Assembly: GCA_963785645.1 (NCBI GenBank)
Contig: CAWAWG010000001.1
Coordinates: 310,001 to 374,000, forward strand
Direction: 5' to 3'
Source: Trebonia sp963785645
GTDB lineage: Bacteria; Actinomycetota; Actinomycetes; Streptosporangiales; Streptosporangiaceae
Length of the DNA: 64,000 bases
Shown here one piece after another: positions 1 through 8,795 of the stretch. The translations under genes and the position numbers were made by a program. Position 1 is the first letter of the stretch, and every line of letters begins with the position of its first letter. The notes under the pieces are model-generated. The model was not told the origin of the DNA. It worked only from the letters and a program-made list of their open reading frames with translations, and did not search any database.

Positions 1-38
1 GAAGAACGAAAGTTATTCCGAACGGATGGTGGCTGCCT

Positions 39-867
39 GTGGACGTCAGCGATGACACCGAGAGCTTTCTGGCCAGCTACGATCCGCGTGCCTACGACCC
101 GGTCGCGGTCACCGTCGACGTGGTGGCGCTGACGATCAGGGACGCCCAGTTGCAAGTGCTGCTCGTCCGGCGCGGCGAGCAACCGTACCGGGGGGACTGG
201 GCGCTGCCGGGCGGCTTCGTCCGGCCGCGGACCGGCCCGCACGGTGACAAGATCCAGGAGGACCTGGCGCAGACCGCCGCCCGCGAGCTGGCCGAAGAGG
301 CAGGCCCGCCAGCTCCGCGCCACCCACCTTGAGCAGCTTGGCAGCTACGGCACTCCGGGCCGCGACCCGCGGATGCGGGTTGTCTCCGTCGCCTACCTGG
401 CGTTCGCCCCGGAGATGCCGGAGGCGACACCCGGCACCGACGCGGCCGATGCGCAGTGGTTTCCGGTGAGCGCACTCGGACTGACCCAGGCGAGCGGCAC
501 GGTTGCCCAGCGGCCGGGGACGACGCGCCCGCTCGCCTTCGACCACGCGAAGATCCTCGTCGACGGGGTCGAGCGGGCCAGGGCCAAGCTCGAGTACACC
601 CCGCTGGCGACGGCGTTCGTCAGGGCGCCGTTCACGATCTCCGATCTGCGCGAGGTCTACGAGACCGTCTGGGACGAGAAGTTGCACGCCGGCAACTTCC
701 ACCGCAAGGTCCTCTCGGTCCCCGGCTTCGTCGAGTCCACCGGCGACCAAACGGAGACCGGCGGCCCCCGTGGCGGCCCCCGCGCCAAGCTCTACCGCCG
801 GGGCGACGCGACGCTGCTCCATCCGGCCCTGCTCCGCCCGGCCAGTGAGGAAGCGGCCCGTCCCTGA
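39..867 (+). CDS. Nudix hydrolase with NrtR-type winged-helix C-terminus (frameshifted)
   Basis: The N-terminal half is a Nudix domain with the core box E-x7-RELAEEAG. The C-terminal half (about 600-750) has the pattern LREVYETVWDE...NFHRKV...GF, typical of the NrtR winged-helix domain that regulates NAD or ADP-ribose metabolism. It could be a regulator, an ADP-ribose pyrophosphatase, or both. The frame breaks near 305: removing one C from GGCCCGCC joins AREL-AEEAG to RQLRATHLEQLG, so a sequencing indel is likely. The start is GTG at 39; little upstream sequence is available. It precedes the vWA/PurA-like pair by about 200 nt. The family call is firm; the role as regulator is inferred. Confidence 0.8.
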
Positions 868-889
868 CCCGTCACAGGTCATCGAGACC

Positions 890-935
890 CCCCGTGTGTT
901 GTCGGCCGGCTGCCTCCGTCCGGCGGCACACGGGG
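890..935 (+). terminator. Stem-loop after the Nudix gene
   Basis: CCCCGTGTG (890-898) is perfectly complementary to CACACGGGG (927-935), and the loop holds a second small GCCGG/CCGGC stem. It lies 23 nt after the Nudix stop codon. No U-tract is present, which is common in actinobacteria. A terminator is the simplest reading. Confidence 0.5.
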
Positions 936-1073
936 ACGGGCCGCCCCACCCCCCGTCCCTCGGGGCCGTCAAGATCCCGGGCGGCGTTAGGCCAGCTGCC
1001 ACCGGCCTAGCGCTGCCCGGGGACGAGGCCGTCGCTACCGCCATCCAAGAACTCACCAGGTAAGGAGACCGCC

Positions 1074-2216
1074 ATGGGAAGCGGCTACTGGTCATCAGAC
1101 GTCTACGACACGGCCGAGCGCCTGCGCGGCGGCCGGAGTGCCTTCGGCTACAGCGATTCAGGTGCGCGCACGGTCCACCCGAGCCTCGACCCGTTCGACG
1201 TGGGCAAGCGGGAGAGCCGCGACAGCGACGAGCATCCGCGATCGCTCGCGATCGCCGTACTCTTCGATGTCACCGGCTCGATGGGCAGCGTGCCGCGGAC
1301 GCTGCAGAAAAAGCTCCCACGGCTTCTCGGCCTGCTCAAGGACAACCGCTACGTCGCCGATCCGCAGATCATGTTCGGCGCGATCGGCGACGCGACCTGC
1401 GACCGGGCGCCGCTGCAGATCGGCCAGTTCGAGTCGGACAACCGGATGGACGGCGACCTGGAACACATCCTGCTCGAAGGCGGGGGCGGCGGCCAGAAGA
1501 CCGAGTCCTACGAACTCGCCATGTACTTCATCGCCCGGCACACGGCCGCAGACTGCTTCGAGAAGCGCGGCAAGCGCGGCTACCTCTTCATCATCGGTGA
1601 CGAGATGCCGTACCCGCGGGTCAAGCCCAGGGAGGTCAGCGGCTGGATCGGCGACGAACTGCCGCAGCCGGTCGCGATCCGCAACCTCGTCGCGCAGCTC
1701 ACCAGGCGCTGGGACACCTATTACATCCTTCCCGAGGGTGCCTCCTACGCGGGCGACGGGCAGGTGCTCGGTACCTGGCGCCGCCTGCTCGGCCAGAACG
1801 TCATCGAACTGTCGGACCTGGACGCCGTGTGCGAGACGATCGCGCTCACCGTCGGACTCGGCGAGGAGGCGATCGACCTGGACGAGGGCCTGGCCGACCT
1901 TCAGGACGTCGGCTCGACCGCGGGCTCGTCCGTCGGCCGGGCGCTGGCGGGCATCGGCGCTTACCACGGGGGGACTCCGGGCAGCCGCGGCCGCGCCCTG
2001 GGCACGGCTCCGGCGCGCCGCGCCCTGCCCGCGCCCGGTCGCGGCGACACCTCAGGCGGACGCGGCCCGGGCGGACGCGGCCCCGGAGGCTCCGTCGACG
2101 GGACGCGGCCCGCTGACGTCCCGCCCGCCGACCGGGGAACGGGAGCCGGCGCGGGAAGCGGGACTGGCGGCGATGGCGTAGGTGCTGACTTTCCTCCCGG
2201 CAGCATCGCGCTGTGA
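1074..2216 (+). CDS. vWA-domain protein with MIDAS motif
   Basis: This 380-residue protein has a von Willebrand A fold beginning near residue 57. The metal-ion-dependent adhesion site D65-x-T67-x-S69 (FDVTGSMG) is intact, and no signal peptide or membrane segment is visible, so it should act in the cytoplasm. The last 90 residues are Gly/Pro/Arg-rich and probably disordered. The start follows an AAGGAGA ribosome site (around 1060). Its stop overlaps the start of the downstream PurA-like gene by 4 nt (GTGA), suggesting coupled translation. No enzymatic function can be assigned; such vWA proteins usually act as scaffolds for metal-dependent protein interactions. Confidence 0.85.
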   Translation: MGSGYWSSDVYDTAERLRGGRSAFGYSDSGARTVHPSLDPFDVGKRESRDSDEHPRSLAIAVLFDVTGSMGSVPRTLQKKLPRLLGLLKDNRYVADPQIMFGAIGDATCDRAPLQIGQFESDNRMDGDLEHILLEGGGGGQKTESYELAMYFIARHTAADCFEKRGKRGYLFIIGDEMPYPRVKPREVSGWIGDELPQPVAIRNLVAQLTRRWDTYYILPEGASYAGDGQVLGTWRRLLGQNVIELSDLDAVCETIALTVGLGEEAIDLDEGLADLQDVGSTAGSSVGRALAGIGAYHGGTPGSRGRALGTAPARRALPAPGRGDTSGGRGPGGRGPGGSVDGTRPADVPPADRGTGAGAGSGTGGDGVGADFPPGSIAL

Positions 2217-3571
2217 ACGGTCACGTGATCGTCGTCGACCTCGGCTACGGTGACGCCGGCAAGGGGACGGTCGTGGACTGGCTCTGCGCGCAGAGTGCGC
2301 AAAGCGCGCCGGGCCGCCCGGTCCGGACGGTGGTCCGCTTCAACGGCGGCGCCCAGGCGGCGCATCACGTGCTCACGCGCGTGCACAGGGGCGGCGAATA
2401 CGCGTGCGGCGTACACAGGGGCACGCCGCACGCGTTCGCCCAGTTCGGCTCGGGGACGTTCACGCCCGGGACCCGGACCTTTCTGTCCAGGTTCATGCTG
2501 GTCGATCCGCTCGCGCTGGTCGCTGAGGCGGAGCACCTCGAGAACGTTGGCGTCCCCGACCCGTTGGGCCTCGTCGCGGTCGACCGGGACGCGCTGCTCA
2601 CCACGCCCTACCACCGAGCCGCCAACCAGTCTCGCGAGCAGGCGCGCGGTGACGCCAGGCACGGCTCGTGCGGGATGGGCATCGGCGAGACGGCCGGCTA
2701 TGCCCTCGCGCACCCTGAGGATGCCCCCCGCGTCGGCGACATCGCCCGCCCCGGCATGCTCATCAGCAAGCTAAGCAAGCTGCGCGACCGCCTCGCGGCT
2801 CCCATCCGGCCCTCGGATGTCCCGCCCCCCGGCGACATCGCCGCCGTCTACCGCGCCGTCGCCGAGCGGTTGACCCTCACCGGAGACGGCTACCTCAAGC
2901 GGCTCCTGCGGCTGGGGCCCGTCGTCTTCGAGGGCGCCCAGGGCGTTCTGCTCGACGAATGGCGCGGCTTCCATCCGTACACCACCTGGTCGACCACGAC
3001 GTTCGAGAACGCGGAAACGCTGCTGCGCGAGAGCGGGAACGAAGCGGCCGTGACCAGGCTAGGCGTCACCCGCACCTACCAGACCCGGCACGGCCCAGGT
3101 CCGTTCCCGACCGAGGACCCGACCCTCGCCATTCCGGAAGCGCACAACGCGAACGGCCGGTGGCAGGGCCCGTTCCGCACCGGGCACCTGGACGCGGTGG
3201 CTCTTCGCTACGCCGCCGAGGTGACCGGGGGAGTCGACGCGGTCGCGCTCACCCACCTCGACACGGCCGAGCGGCATCCGGAGCTGGGCATCTGCCGCGC
3301 CTACGAGCTCGGCGGCACCGTCGTCGGCAGGATCGAGCCTGGCCCGCCCCGCGACCTGGCCTACCAGGAGTCGCTCACCGCCGCCCTGCTGAAGGCGCGC
3401 CCGGTCTACGACCAGGCCGAGCACGCCGCGGTCACCCGCCCGGGTACCGATACAGCGGACTACTGGGCGAACGCCGTCGCGGGGCATCCTGGGTGCGCCG
3501 GTCGTAATCCGTTCGCACGGCCCGGCGGTCACGGACAAGGTGATGGTCAAGGCGACCGCCAACGCGGCTGA
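2213..3571 (+). CDS. Divergent adenylosuccinate synthetase-like (PurA family) enzyme
   Basis: The protein (452 residues) follows the PurA fold from the P-loop GYGDAGKGTVVD onward, including a RxxxARGDxRHGSCGMGIGE segment equivalent to the family's ARG...GTTGRGIGP loop. The catalytic Asp (D14, E. coli Asp13) and His (H51, E. coli His41) are kept, but the canonical GHNAGH loop reads GAQAAH and the Trp before GD is Tyr. This suggests a paralogue with changed substrate rather than housekeeping PurA. It starts with GTG inside the vWA stop codon, so the two are probably made together. GTP-dependent ligation is inferred; the nucleobase partner is unknown. Confidence 0.8.
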   Translation: MNGHVIVVDLGYGDAGKGTVVDWLCAQSAQSAPGRPVRTVVRFNGGAQAAHHVLTRVHRGGEYACGVHRGTPHAFAQFGSGTFTPGTRTFLSRFMLVDPLALVAEAEHLENVGVPDPLGLVAVDRDALLTTPYHRAANQSREQARGDARHGSCGMGIGETAGYALAHPEDAPRVGDIARPGMLISKLSKLRDRLAAPIRPSDVPPPGDIAAVYRAVAERLTLTGDGYLKRLLRLGPVVFEGAQGVLLDEWRGFHPYTTWSTTTFENAETLLRESGNEAAVTRLGVTRTYQTRHGPGPFPTEDPTLAIPEAHNANGRWQGPFRTGHLDAVALRYAAEVTGGVDAVALTHLDTAERHPELGICRAYELGGTVVGRIEPGPPRDLAYQESLTAALLKARPVYDQAEHAAVTRPGTDTADYWANAVAGHPGCAGRNPFARPGGHGQGDGQGDRQRG

Positions 3572-3585
3572 CGAGCCGTTGCGTT

Positions 3586-3599
3586 CAAGGCATGCCTTG
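3586..3599. promoter_or_regulatory. 14-bp perfect palindrome upstream of ohr
   Basis: CAAGGCATGCCTTG is a perfect palindrome 18 nt before the ohr start codon. Ohr genes are usually controlled by MarR-type OhrR repressors that bind short palindromes near the promoter, so this is a candidate operator. No ohrR gene is visible in the window, so the binding protein is not identified. Confidence 0.45.
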
Positions 3600-3617
3600 T
3601 CACGATAGGGTTACGGT

Positions 3618-4038
3618 ATGCCCGATAAGGTTCTCTACACCGCCGAGGCGACCTCCACCGGCGATGGCCGCAATGGCCACGTTGCCTCTTCTGACGGCCG
3701 GATCGACCTGGACCTGGCGTTCCCGCCGGAGATGGGCGGCACCGGCGCCGGGGTCCAACCCGGAGCAGCTCTTCGCGGCCGGCTACGCCGCCTGCTTCCA
3801 CAGCGCGCTGCGCCTGGTCGCGGGCCGCGAGCACACCGCGCTCGGCGACTCCACGGTGACCGGCCAGGTCGGCATCGGCCCTGACGGCGACGCCTTCGGC
3901 CTGGTCGTTACCCTGGTCATCCACGTGCCGGGGGTCGAGCGGGACAAGGTCCGCGAGTTCGCCGAGGCGGCCCACCAGGTCTGCCCGTACTCCCGGGCGA
4001 CCCGAGGCAACATCTCGGTCGAACTGCGCGTGCCCTGA
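3618..4038 (+). CDS. ohr: Organic hydroperoxide resistance protein, OsmC/Ohr family (frameshifted)
   Basis: The product reduces organic hydroperoxides with two redox cysteines. Both are visible: AAGYAACFHSAL and AHQVCPYSRATRGN, which are the Ohr-type contexts. Family length (about 140 residues) is reached if one G is removed from GGGG near 3755, joining GGTGAG to SNPEQLFAAG; a homopolymer indel is therefore likely. The start ATG at 3618 gives the expected MPDKVLYTAEA N-terminus. A palindrome upstream may be its operator and a strong hairpin follows at 4095. Confidence 0.85.
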
Positions 4039-4094
4039 CCACAAGGACCGCGATCGCGTCAGCCCCAGCCCCGCCGGAAGCGGGCGATCTTGAT

Positions 4095-4140
4095 GATGTG
4101 GGATACACAAGGTCTCCAGGGGCCTTGTGTATCCCACATC
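4095..4140. terminator. Strong hairpin, 18-bp perfect stem
   Basis: GATGTGGGATACACAAGG (4095-4112) is perfectly complementary to 4123-4140, with a 10-nt spacer that can extend the stem through G-U pairs. It lies between ohr and the VOC gene. A rho-independent terminator without U-tract is most likely; a role in the leader of the VOC gene is possible. Confidence 0.65.
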
Positions 4141-4298
4141 TTGTTCCGGAGGCGCGCAGCGGCCTGGACGCGCGACAGCGCGCCAGGAAAGCCGGTGCAC
4201 TGCATCGCGGGGCGCTGTGCGGGGGCACAGCAGTGAGACCGTTTGGGGTATACGTCCAAGAGTTAGTCCGAACGAATACGTGTGATACAGGAGCCCCC

Positions 4299-4791
4299 AT
4301 GACAGAGATTGACCTGGAGGCCATCAAGGCCGAGCGAGCGCGCCTTGAGGCCGCGTACATCACGCCGGGCCGCCCGGCGACGTCCGCCCGCGGCATCCAT
4401 CACGCGGCGCTGATCTGCTCCGAACGTCGAGCAGACGATCAAGTTCTACCAGGGCATCCTGGAGTTCCCGCTCACCGAGCTGTTCGGCAACCGGGACTAC
4501 AAGGGGTCGACGCACTTCTTCTTCGACGTGGGGAACGGGAACCTGCTCGCGTTCTTCGACTTCCCCGGCCTCGACCTGGGGCCGTACCTGGAGACGCTCG
4601 GCAACGTCAACCACATCGCGATCTCCGTGACCCAGGAGAAGTGGGAGCACCTGCGGGGCAAGCTCGACGCCGCCGGCGTGGAGTACCAGGTGGCGAGCGG
4701 CACCTCGATCTACTTCAAGGACCCGGACGGCGTCCGCCTGGAACTCCTCGCCGACCCCCTCGGCGAGATGTACGGCACGAAGGTCCTCTAG
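4299..4791 (+). CDS. VOC (glyoxalase/bleomycin-resistance) family protein (frameshifted)
   Basis: A single vicinal-oxygen-chelate unit of about 160 residues is encoded. It starts with a helical leader (MTEIDLEAIKAERARLEAAY) followed by GIHHAALICS, which carries the first metal-ligand His, and later HIAISV and YFKDPDGVRLELL, which carry the second His and the Glu. Near 4424 the frame shifts: removing one A from TCCGAAC gives ICSDVEQTIKFYQGIL, the family-typical sequence. The substrate cannot be told from sequence; members include glyoxalases, dioxygenases and resistance proteins. The ribosome site is the CAGGAG stretch 8 nt before ATG. Confidence 0.8.
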
Positions 4792-4796
4792 CCCGC

Positions 4797-6327
4797 CTAG
4801 GCATGGGTTAGCGGTTCGCGCGGAGCGACCTCTCGTTCGGAATCACCGGTTTGGTCTCTGCGCGGGATCCAGAGCCGGACGGTGGTGCCGCGTCCGGGGC
4901 GGAAGTGAGGTCGGCGTGGCCGCCGTGCGCGGTCGCGATCGCCTGGACGATGGACAGGCCGAGGCCGCTGCTCGCCGACCTCGGTCCCGTCGTGGCCGCC
5001 CGGCGCCGGGCGCCCGGCGGTGGCCGCGGCGAGCGCGCCGTCGCCGCGGTGGAAGCGGTCGAAGGCCATGGCCGCGTCGTGCTCCGACATGCCCGGTCCC
5101 TGGTCGCTGACCTCGATGACCGCGCCGCGCCCCTCGGCGTACAGCCGGACGGTGGCCGGGGTGCCTGGCGGCGTGTGCGTGCGGACGTTGCCGAGCAGGT
5201 TGGCGAGCACCTGCCTGATCCGGGGCTCATCGGCGGTGACCACCAGGCTGCGCGGCACGGACATGCGCACCTCGCGGTCCGGCTCCACCGCCCGGGCGTC
5301 GGCCACGGCGTCCTTGGCGAGGACGGTCAGGTCGGTCTCCGACAGGTCGAGCGACGACGGGCGGTCGAGCCGGGCCAGCTCAAGCAGCTCGGCGACCAGC
5401 ATGGACATGCGCTCCGCTTCCTGCTCGATGCGCCGCATCGCGTTGGGCAGCTCATCGGGCCCGAGCGCGTTCGCCCGGTAGAGCTCCGCGTACCCGCGGA
5501 TGGTGGTCAGCGGGGTGCGCAGCTCGTGCGAGGCGTCCGCCGCGAACTGCCTGACCTTCTGCTCCGACCGCAGCCGCGCGCTGAACGACTGCTGGATCCG
5601 GTCGAGCATCGTGTTGATCGCCGCGGCGAGCCGCCCGGTCTCCTGCTGGTCGCCGGCGTCGGGCATCCGCGCGGCCAGGTCGCCGCTGCGGGTGATCAGG
5701 TCGGCGGTGTACGCCATCCGGCGCAGCGGGGCCAGGCCGCGGCCGATCAGCCAGTTGCCGCAGACCGCGAGCAGGGCGATGAGCGCGCCCCCGGTGATCA
5801 GCTCGGTGCAGCACGATGCCGCTGCACGTTGCTCGACGCGTCGCTCGCCGGGCGGCCGACGATGATGATGGCCGGGCCCGTCGGCATGATCGTCCTTGGC
5901 CGACGCGGTGGCCTGGGCGGGCACGTGCGCCAGGCGGCGCGCACGGTCGGCGCGCCGCCGACCGTGAGGTTGAACGGCTGCTCGAACTCCGCCAGCTTGC
6001 CGAGCCTGGCCGTACAACTGCGTGCCATGGCAGGCCGGCGAGGCTGCGGACCTCCGCGAGCAAGGTGTCGGCGGTGGGCGAGGCGGCCGTGAGCGTGCCC
6101 GTCGTGCCGCTGTCGAGCGAGAGGTAGGCGGCGGCGAAGCCGTCGGCGCCCGCGGCTATCCCGGACACCGACTGCCGGGAGGCGAGCTTGACCTCGGCGT
6201 TGAGCTGGTTGCGCTCGAGCGTGCCGAGCACGACGGTGGTGACCACGCCCATCACCACGAGGAACGTCGCGGTCAGCGCGATCAGGCCGGCCAGCAGCCG
6301 GGCGCGCAGTGACGGCGAGCGCCGCGG
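4797..6327 (-). CDS. Sensor histidine kinase, OmpR-partner type (multiple frameshifts)
   Basis: This is a membrane sensor kinase. In order from the N-terminus it has a membrane helix near 6300-6230, an extracytoplasmic region, a second helix (TELITGGALIALLAVCGNW), a HAMP linker, the H-box ADASHELRTPLTTIRGYAE, an N-box, G1 (SDQGPGM), F-box (FDRFHRGD) and G2 (GLGLSIVQAI). These pieces sit in different frames, with breaks near 6010, 5930, 5820, 5000 and 4900. Every catalytic block is present, so sequencing indels are more likely than decay. The start codon is not resolved; the frame opens directly after the response regulator stop at 6328, so the pair is an operon. The ligand is unknown. Confidence 0.75.
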
Positions 6328-7110
6328 TCAGCCGGCCGTGCCGCCCGATCGCGAGCTCACCGGAGCCCTCCTCATCGGCGAGCGGAGGCTGTAGCCGACG
6401 CCGCGCTGGGTGTGGATCAGCGGCGGGCCGAGCGGGTCGAGCTTGCGGCGCAGGTAGCTCACGTACGTCTCAAGCACCTGGGACTGCCCGGCGTACTCCC
6501 AGCCCCAGACGTTGTCGAGCAGCTGCTTGCGGGTGAGCATCAGGCCCTGGTTGCGCATCAGGTAGGCGAGCAGCCGGAACTCGGTGGGGGACAGCTCGAC
6601 CGGGATGCCCGGCCCGGCGGACCGTCCAGTGGTCCTCGTCGAGTTCCAGGTCGGCGACGCGCAGCGTGGCCTGGCTGTCGTCGGGCCCGCCGCCGTCCGG
6701 CCCGTCGCCGTCGCCGCCCGCGGTGGCTGGCCGTGCGGCGCAGCACCGCGCGCACCCGCGCGACCAGGGCCTCGACGGAGAACGGCTTGGTGATGTAGTC
6801 ATCGCCGCCGATCGTCAGCCCGGTGACCGTGTCGGCGGTGGCGTCCCTGCGCGGTCAGGAAGATGACCGGCACGTCGTTGGCCACCGACCGCAGCCGCCT
6901 GCAGACCTCGAACCCGTCGATGTCGGGGAGCAGCACGTCGAGCACGATCAGGTCGGGATCGTAGGCGTCGGCGAGCTGCAGCGCGTCTTCGCCCGTCGCG
7001 CCGGTGGTCACGGCGCAGCCGTGGAAGTTCAGCGCCACCTGAACGAGCTCGCGGATGTTCGGCTCGTCGTCGACGACGAGCACCTTCGGGTTCTGGACGC
7101 CTTCTGCCAT
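6328..7110 (-). CDS. OmpR-family response regulator (frameshifted)
   Basis: The receiver domain begins PKVLVVDDEPNIREL and holds the phospho-acceptor Asp in LIVLDVLLPDIDG. The winged-helix domain follows with VELSPTEFRLLAYLM and TYVSYLRRKLD. ATG at 7110 (MAEGVQNPK) gives the usual length. Frame breaks near 6855, 6740 and 6610 separate the receiver end, the linker and the DNA-binding domain; correcting one base at each restores a typical regulator. It is followed directly by the kinase gene on the same strand and most likely controls its own operon, but no target is identifiable. Confidence 0.8.
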
Positions 7111-7231
7111 GGGTTCGCTTGCTGCCAACGGGTCGCGGATGGGTTCTGCTGTCCATTGTGCCCGGTTTCCGCTGCCCGGGTATGCGTGAACCGGTATCTC
7201 CGGTGGTCGCACCTGGTGGATCGGTGCGGCG

Positions 7232-7249
7232 GCACCTGGTGACAGGTGC
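7232..7249. promoter_or_regulatory. Inverted repeat in the divergent promoter region
   Basis: GCACCTG-gtga-CAGGTGC is a 7-4-7 inverted repeat, and the same GCACCTGGTG string occurs 22 nt to the left. It lies between the divergently transcribed response regulator and methyltransferase genes, the usual position of a regulator binding site. The protein that would bind it is unknown. Confidence 0.35.
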
Positions 7250-7394
7250 GGCGATCGCTGATCCAGGACAGGCGGTACGGCGACTGAAGGAGCGATAGGT
7301 AGAACTGCCGATCTTTGTGCCGTGCCGTTCCTCGCCGCTGCACCTGCGTGTAAAACTCGTCACACGCCACCCCAGCAATCCCCGGAGGCCCTTG

Positions 7395-8222
7395 ATGACC
7401 AAGGCCCTGCGCCAACCGGAGGGCCTCGATGTCACGAGGCCGTCCCCGGCGCGGATCTACGACTACATGCTGCGCGGGAGCGCATCACTTCGAGGCCGAC
7501 GCGGAGGCCGCGGAGCGCATCCTGACCGTGGTGCCGGAGATCAGGGACTGCGCCTGGTCCAACCGGGGGTTCCACCAGCGGGCGGCGGCCTGGATCGCGC
7601 GGCAGGGGGTCAGGCAGTTCCTCGACATCGGCTCGGGGCTGCCGACCGTGGGGAACACGCACGAGGTGGTCAGGAAGATCCACCCGGATGCCCGGGTCGT
7701 CTACGTGGACAACGACCCGATGGTGGAGCTGCACAGCCAGGGGATCCTCGACGAGTCCGGACGGGTCAGCGTGCTCTGCGCGGACCTGCGCGAGCCGGAC
7801 TCCATCCTCGACCACCCGGCCGTGCGCGAGCTGATCGACCCGGCGGAGCCGACCGGCCTGCTGATGACCGCGGTCCTGATGTTCGTCGCCGACGAGGCGG
7901 ACCCGTGGAGCCTGGTGGCGCGCTACGTGCGACGCGATGCGGCCGGGCAGCTACCTGGCGCTGTCGCACCTCACCGACGACGCCAAGCCGCCGCTGGCGG
8001 TCGACGGGTTCCGGCGCGTGTTCGACCACGCGACCGAGCAGATGCACTTCCGCTCGAAGGCAGCAGGTGGCGCGGTTCTTCGACGGGCTCGAGGTGGTCC
8101 CGCCCTATGCGGGCGCGGCGCCGGCGCTCACCTACAGCGGCCTGTGGGGGGCCGAGGACGTGCAGCTGGCCGACAGCGACGGCTCCCGCTGGCTGTACTG
8201 CGCGGTCGCCAGGAAGCCGTGA
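7395..8222 (+). CDS. SAM-dependent methyltransferase, actinobacterial DUF574 type (frameshifted)
   Basis: The protein has the signature of the large actinobacterial family of SAM methyltransferases: RPSPARIYDYMLRG near the N-terminus, QFLDIGSGLPT (SAM-binding loop), VVYVDNDPMV, and the tail SGLWGAEDVQ. Targets of this family are mostly unknown. Breaks near 7475, 7940 and 8060 split it into three frames and single-base corrections join them. ATG at 7395 follows GGAGG. The stop overlaps the next gene by 4 nt (GTGA). Its position beside DUF397 and Scr1/WhiJ-like genes is typical of streptomycete developmental clusters. Confidence 0.85.
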   Translation: MTKALRQPEGLDVTRPSPARIYDYMLRGSASLRGRRGGRGAHPDRGAGDQGLRLVQPGVPPAGGGLDRAAGGQAVPRHRLGAADRGEHARGGQEDPPGCPGRLRGQRPDGGAAQPGDPRRVRTGQRALRGPARAGLHPRPPGRARADRPGGADRPADDRGPDVRRRRGGPVEPGGALRATRCGRAATWRCRTSPTTPSRRWRSTGSGACSTTRPSRCTSARRQQVARFFDGLEVVPPYAGAAPALTYSGLWGAEDVQLADSDGSRWLYCAVARKP

Positions 8223-8525
8223 TCTCACAGCTGACCAGGGAGGATGTCATCAAGCCGACGCCGGAGGAGCTGGGCATCGACCCGGCCGCGCTGGCCTGGG
8301 AGCGGTCCGGTGATGGCGACGGCTCGATCGAGGTCGCCTTCCCGCTCAGCTCCCGGTGGGCCCGCGGCGACTGGGTGCTGATGCGCGTGGCCGGCGATCG
8401 GGCCGCGGCGGGTCCTGGTGTTCGACAGGAACGAATGGGAGTGCTTTATCGACGGCGCCAGGAACGGCGAGTTCGATGACGCGGCGGACCCGGCCGCGCG
8501 AGCCGTAGACCGCCAGACGTCATAG
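8219..8525 (+). CDS. Small protein with DUF397-like domain (frameshifted)
   Basis: GTG at 8219 overlaps the methyltransferase stop. The product of about 100 residues ends in VLVFDRNEWECFIDGARNGEFD, the terminal part of a DUF397 domain. A one-base break near 8405 separates this from the first 60 residues. DUF397 proteins pair with Scr1/WhiJ-type regulators and are thought to modulate them by direct contact. The N-terminal half is not typical DUF397, so the domain call rests on the C-terminal motif only. Confidence 0.6.
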
Positions 8526-8745
8526 CATCGCACCCTGCAGTCGGCAGGCCGGCATCCGGGCAGCTCTGGAGCCGTCGACCGGCCTCGTTATCGCGGCTGC
8601 GCCCGGCACCGCGCACCGTGCCGCTTCTCGCTGGGAAAATCGTCAGCAGTGCTGCAGAAAGCCCTTGATTTGTGAATCGCAATTTGGCTAAGCTCATGTA
8701 CGCATCCGCAAGTATCGCGGGGGATGTGCTAGCCCGCCAAGTGCG

Positions 8746-8782
8746 CGAAATACCGACAAACCGGCAAATGTCATGTATTTCG
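8746..8782. promoter_or_regulatory. Inverted repeat before the Scr1/WhiJ-like regulator
   Basis: CGAAATAC (8746-8753) and GTATTTCG (8775-8782) form a perfect 8-bp inverted repeat with a 21-nt spacer. The right arm touches the GGAGGGAGG ribosome site of the regulator gene that starts at 8796. Autoregulation by the helix-turn-helix protein is a reasonable inference; the AT content of the arms is high for this genome. Confidence 0.4.
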
Positions 8783-8795
8783 GAGGGAGGCATCG

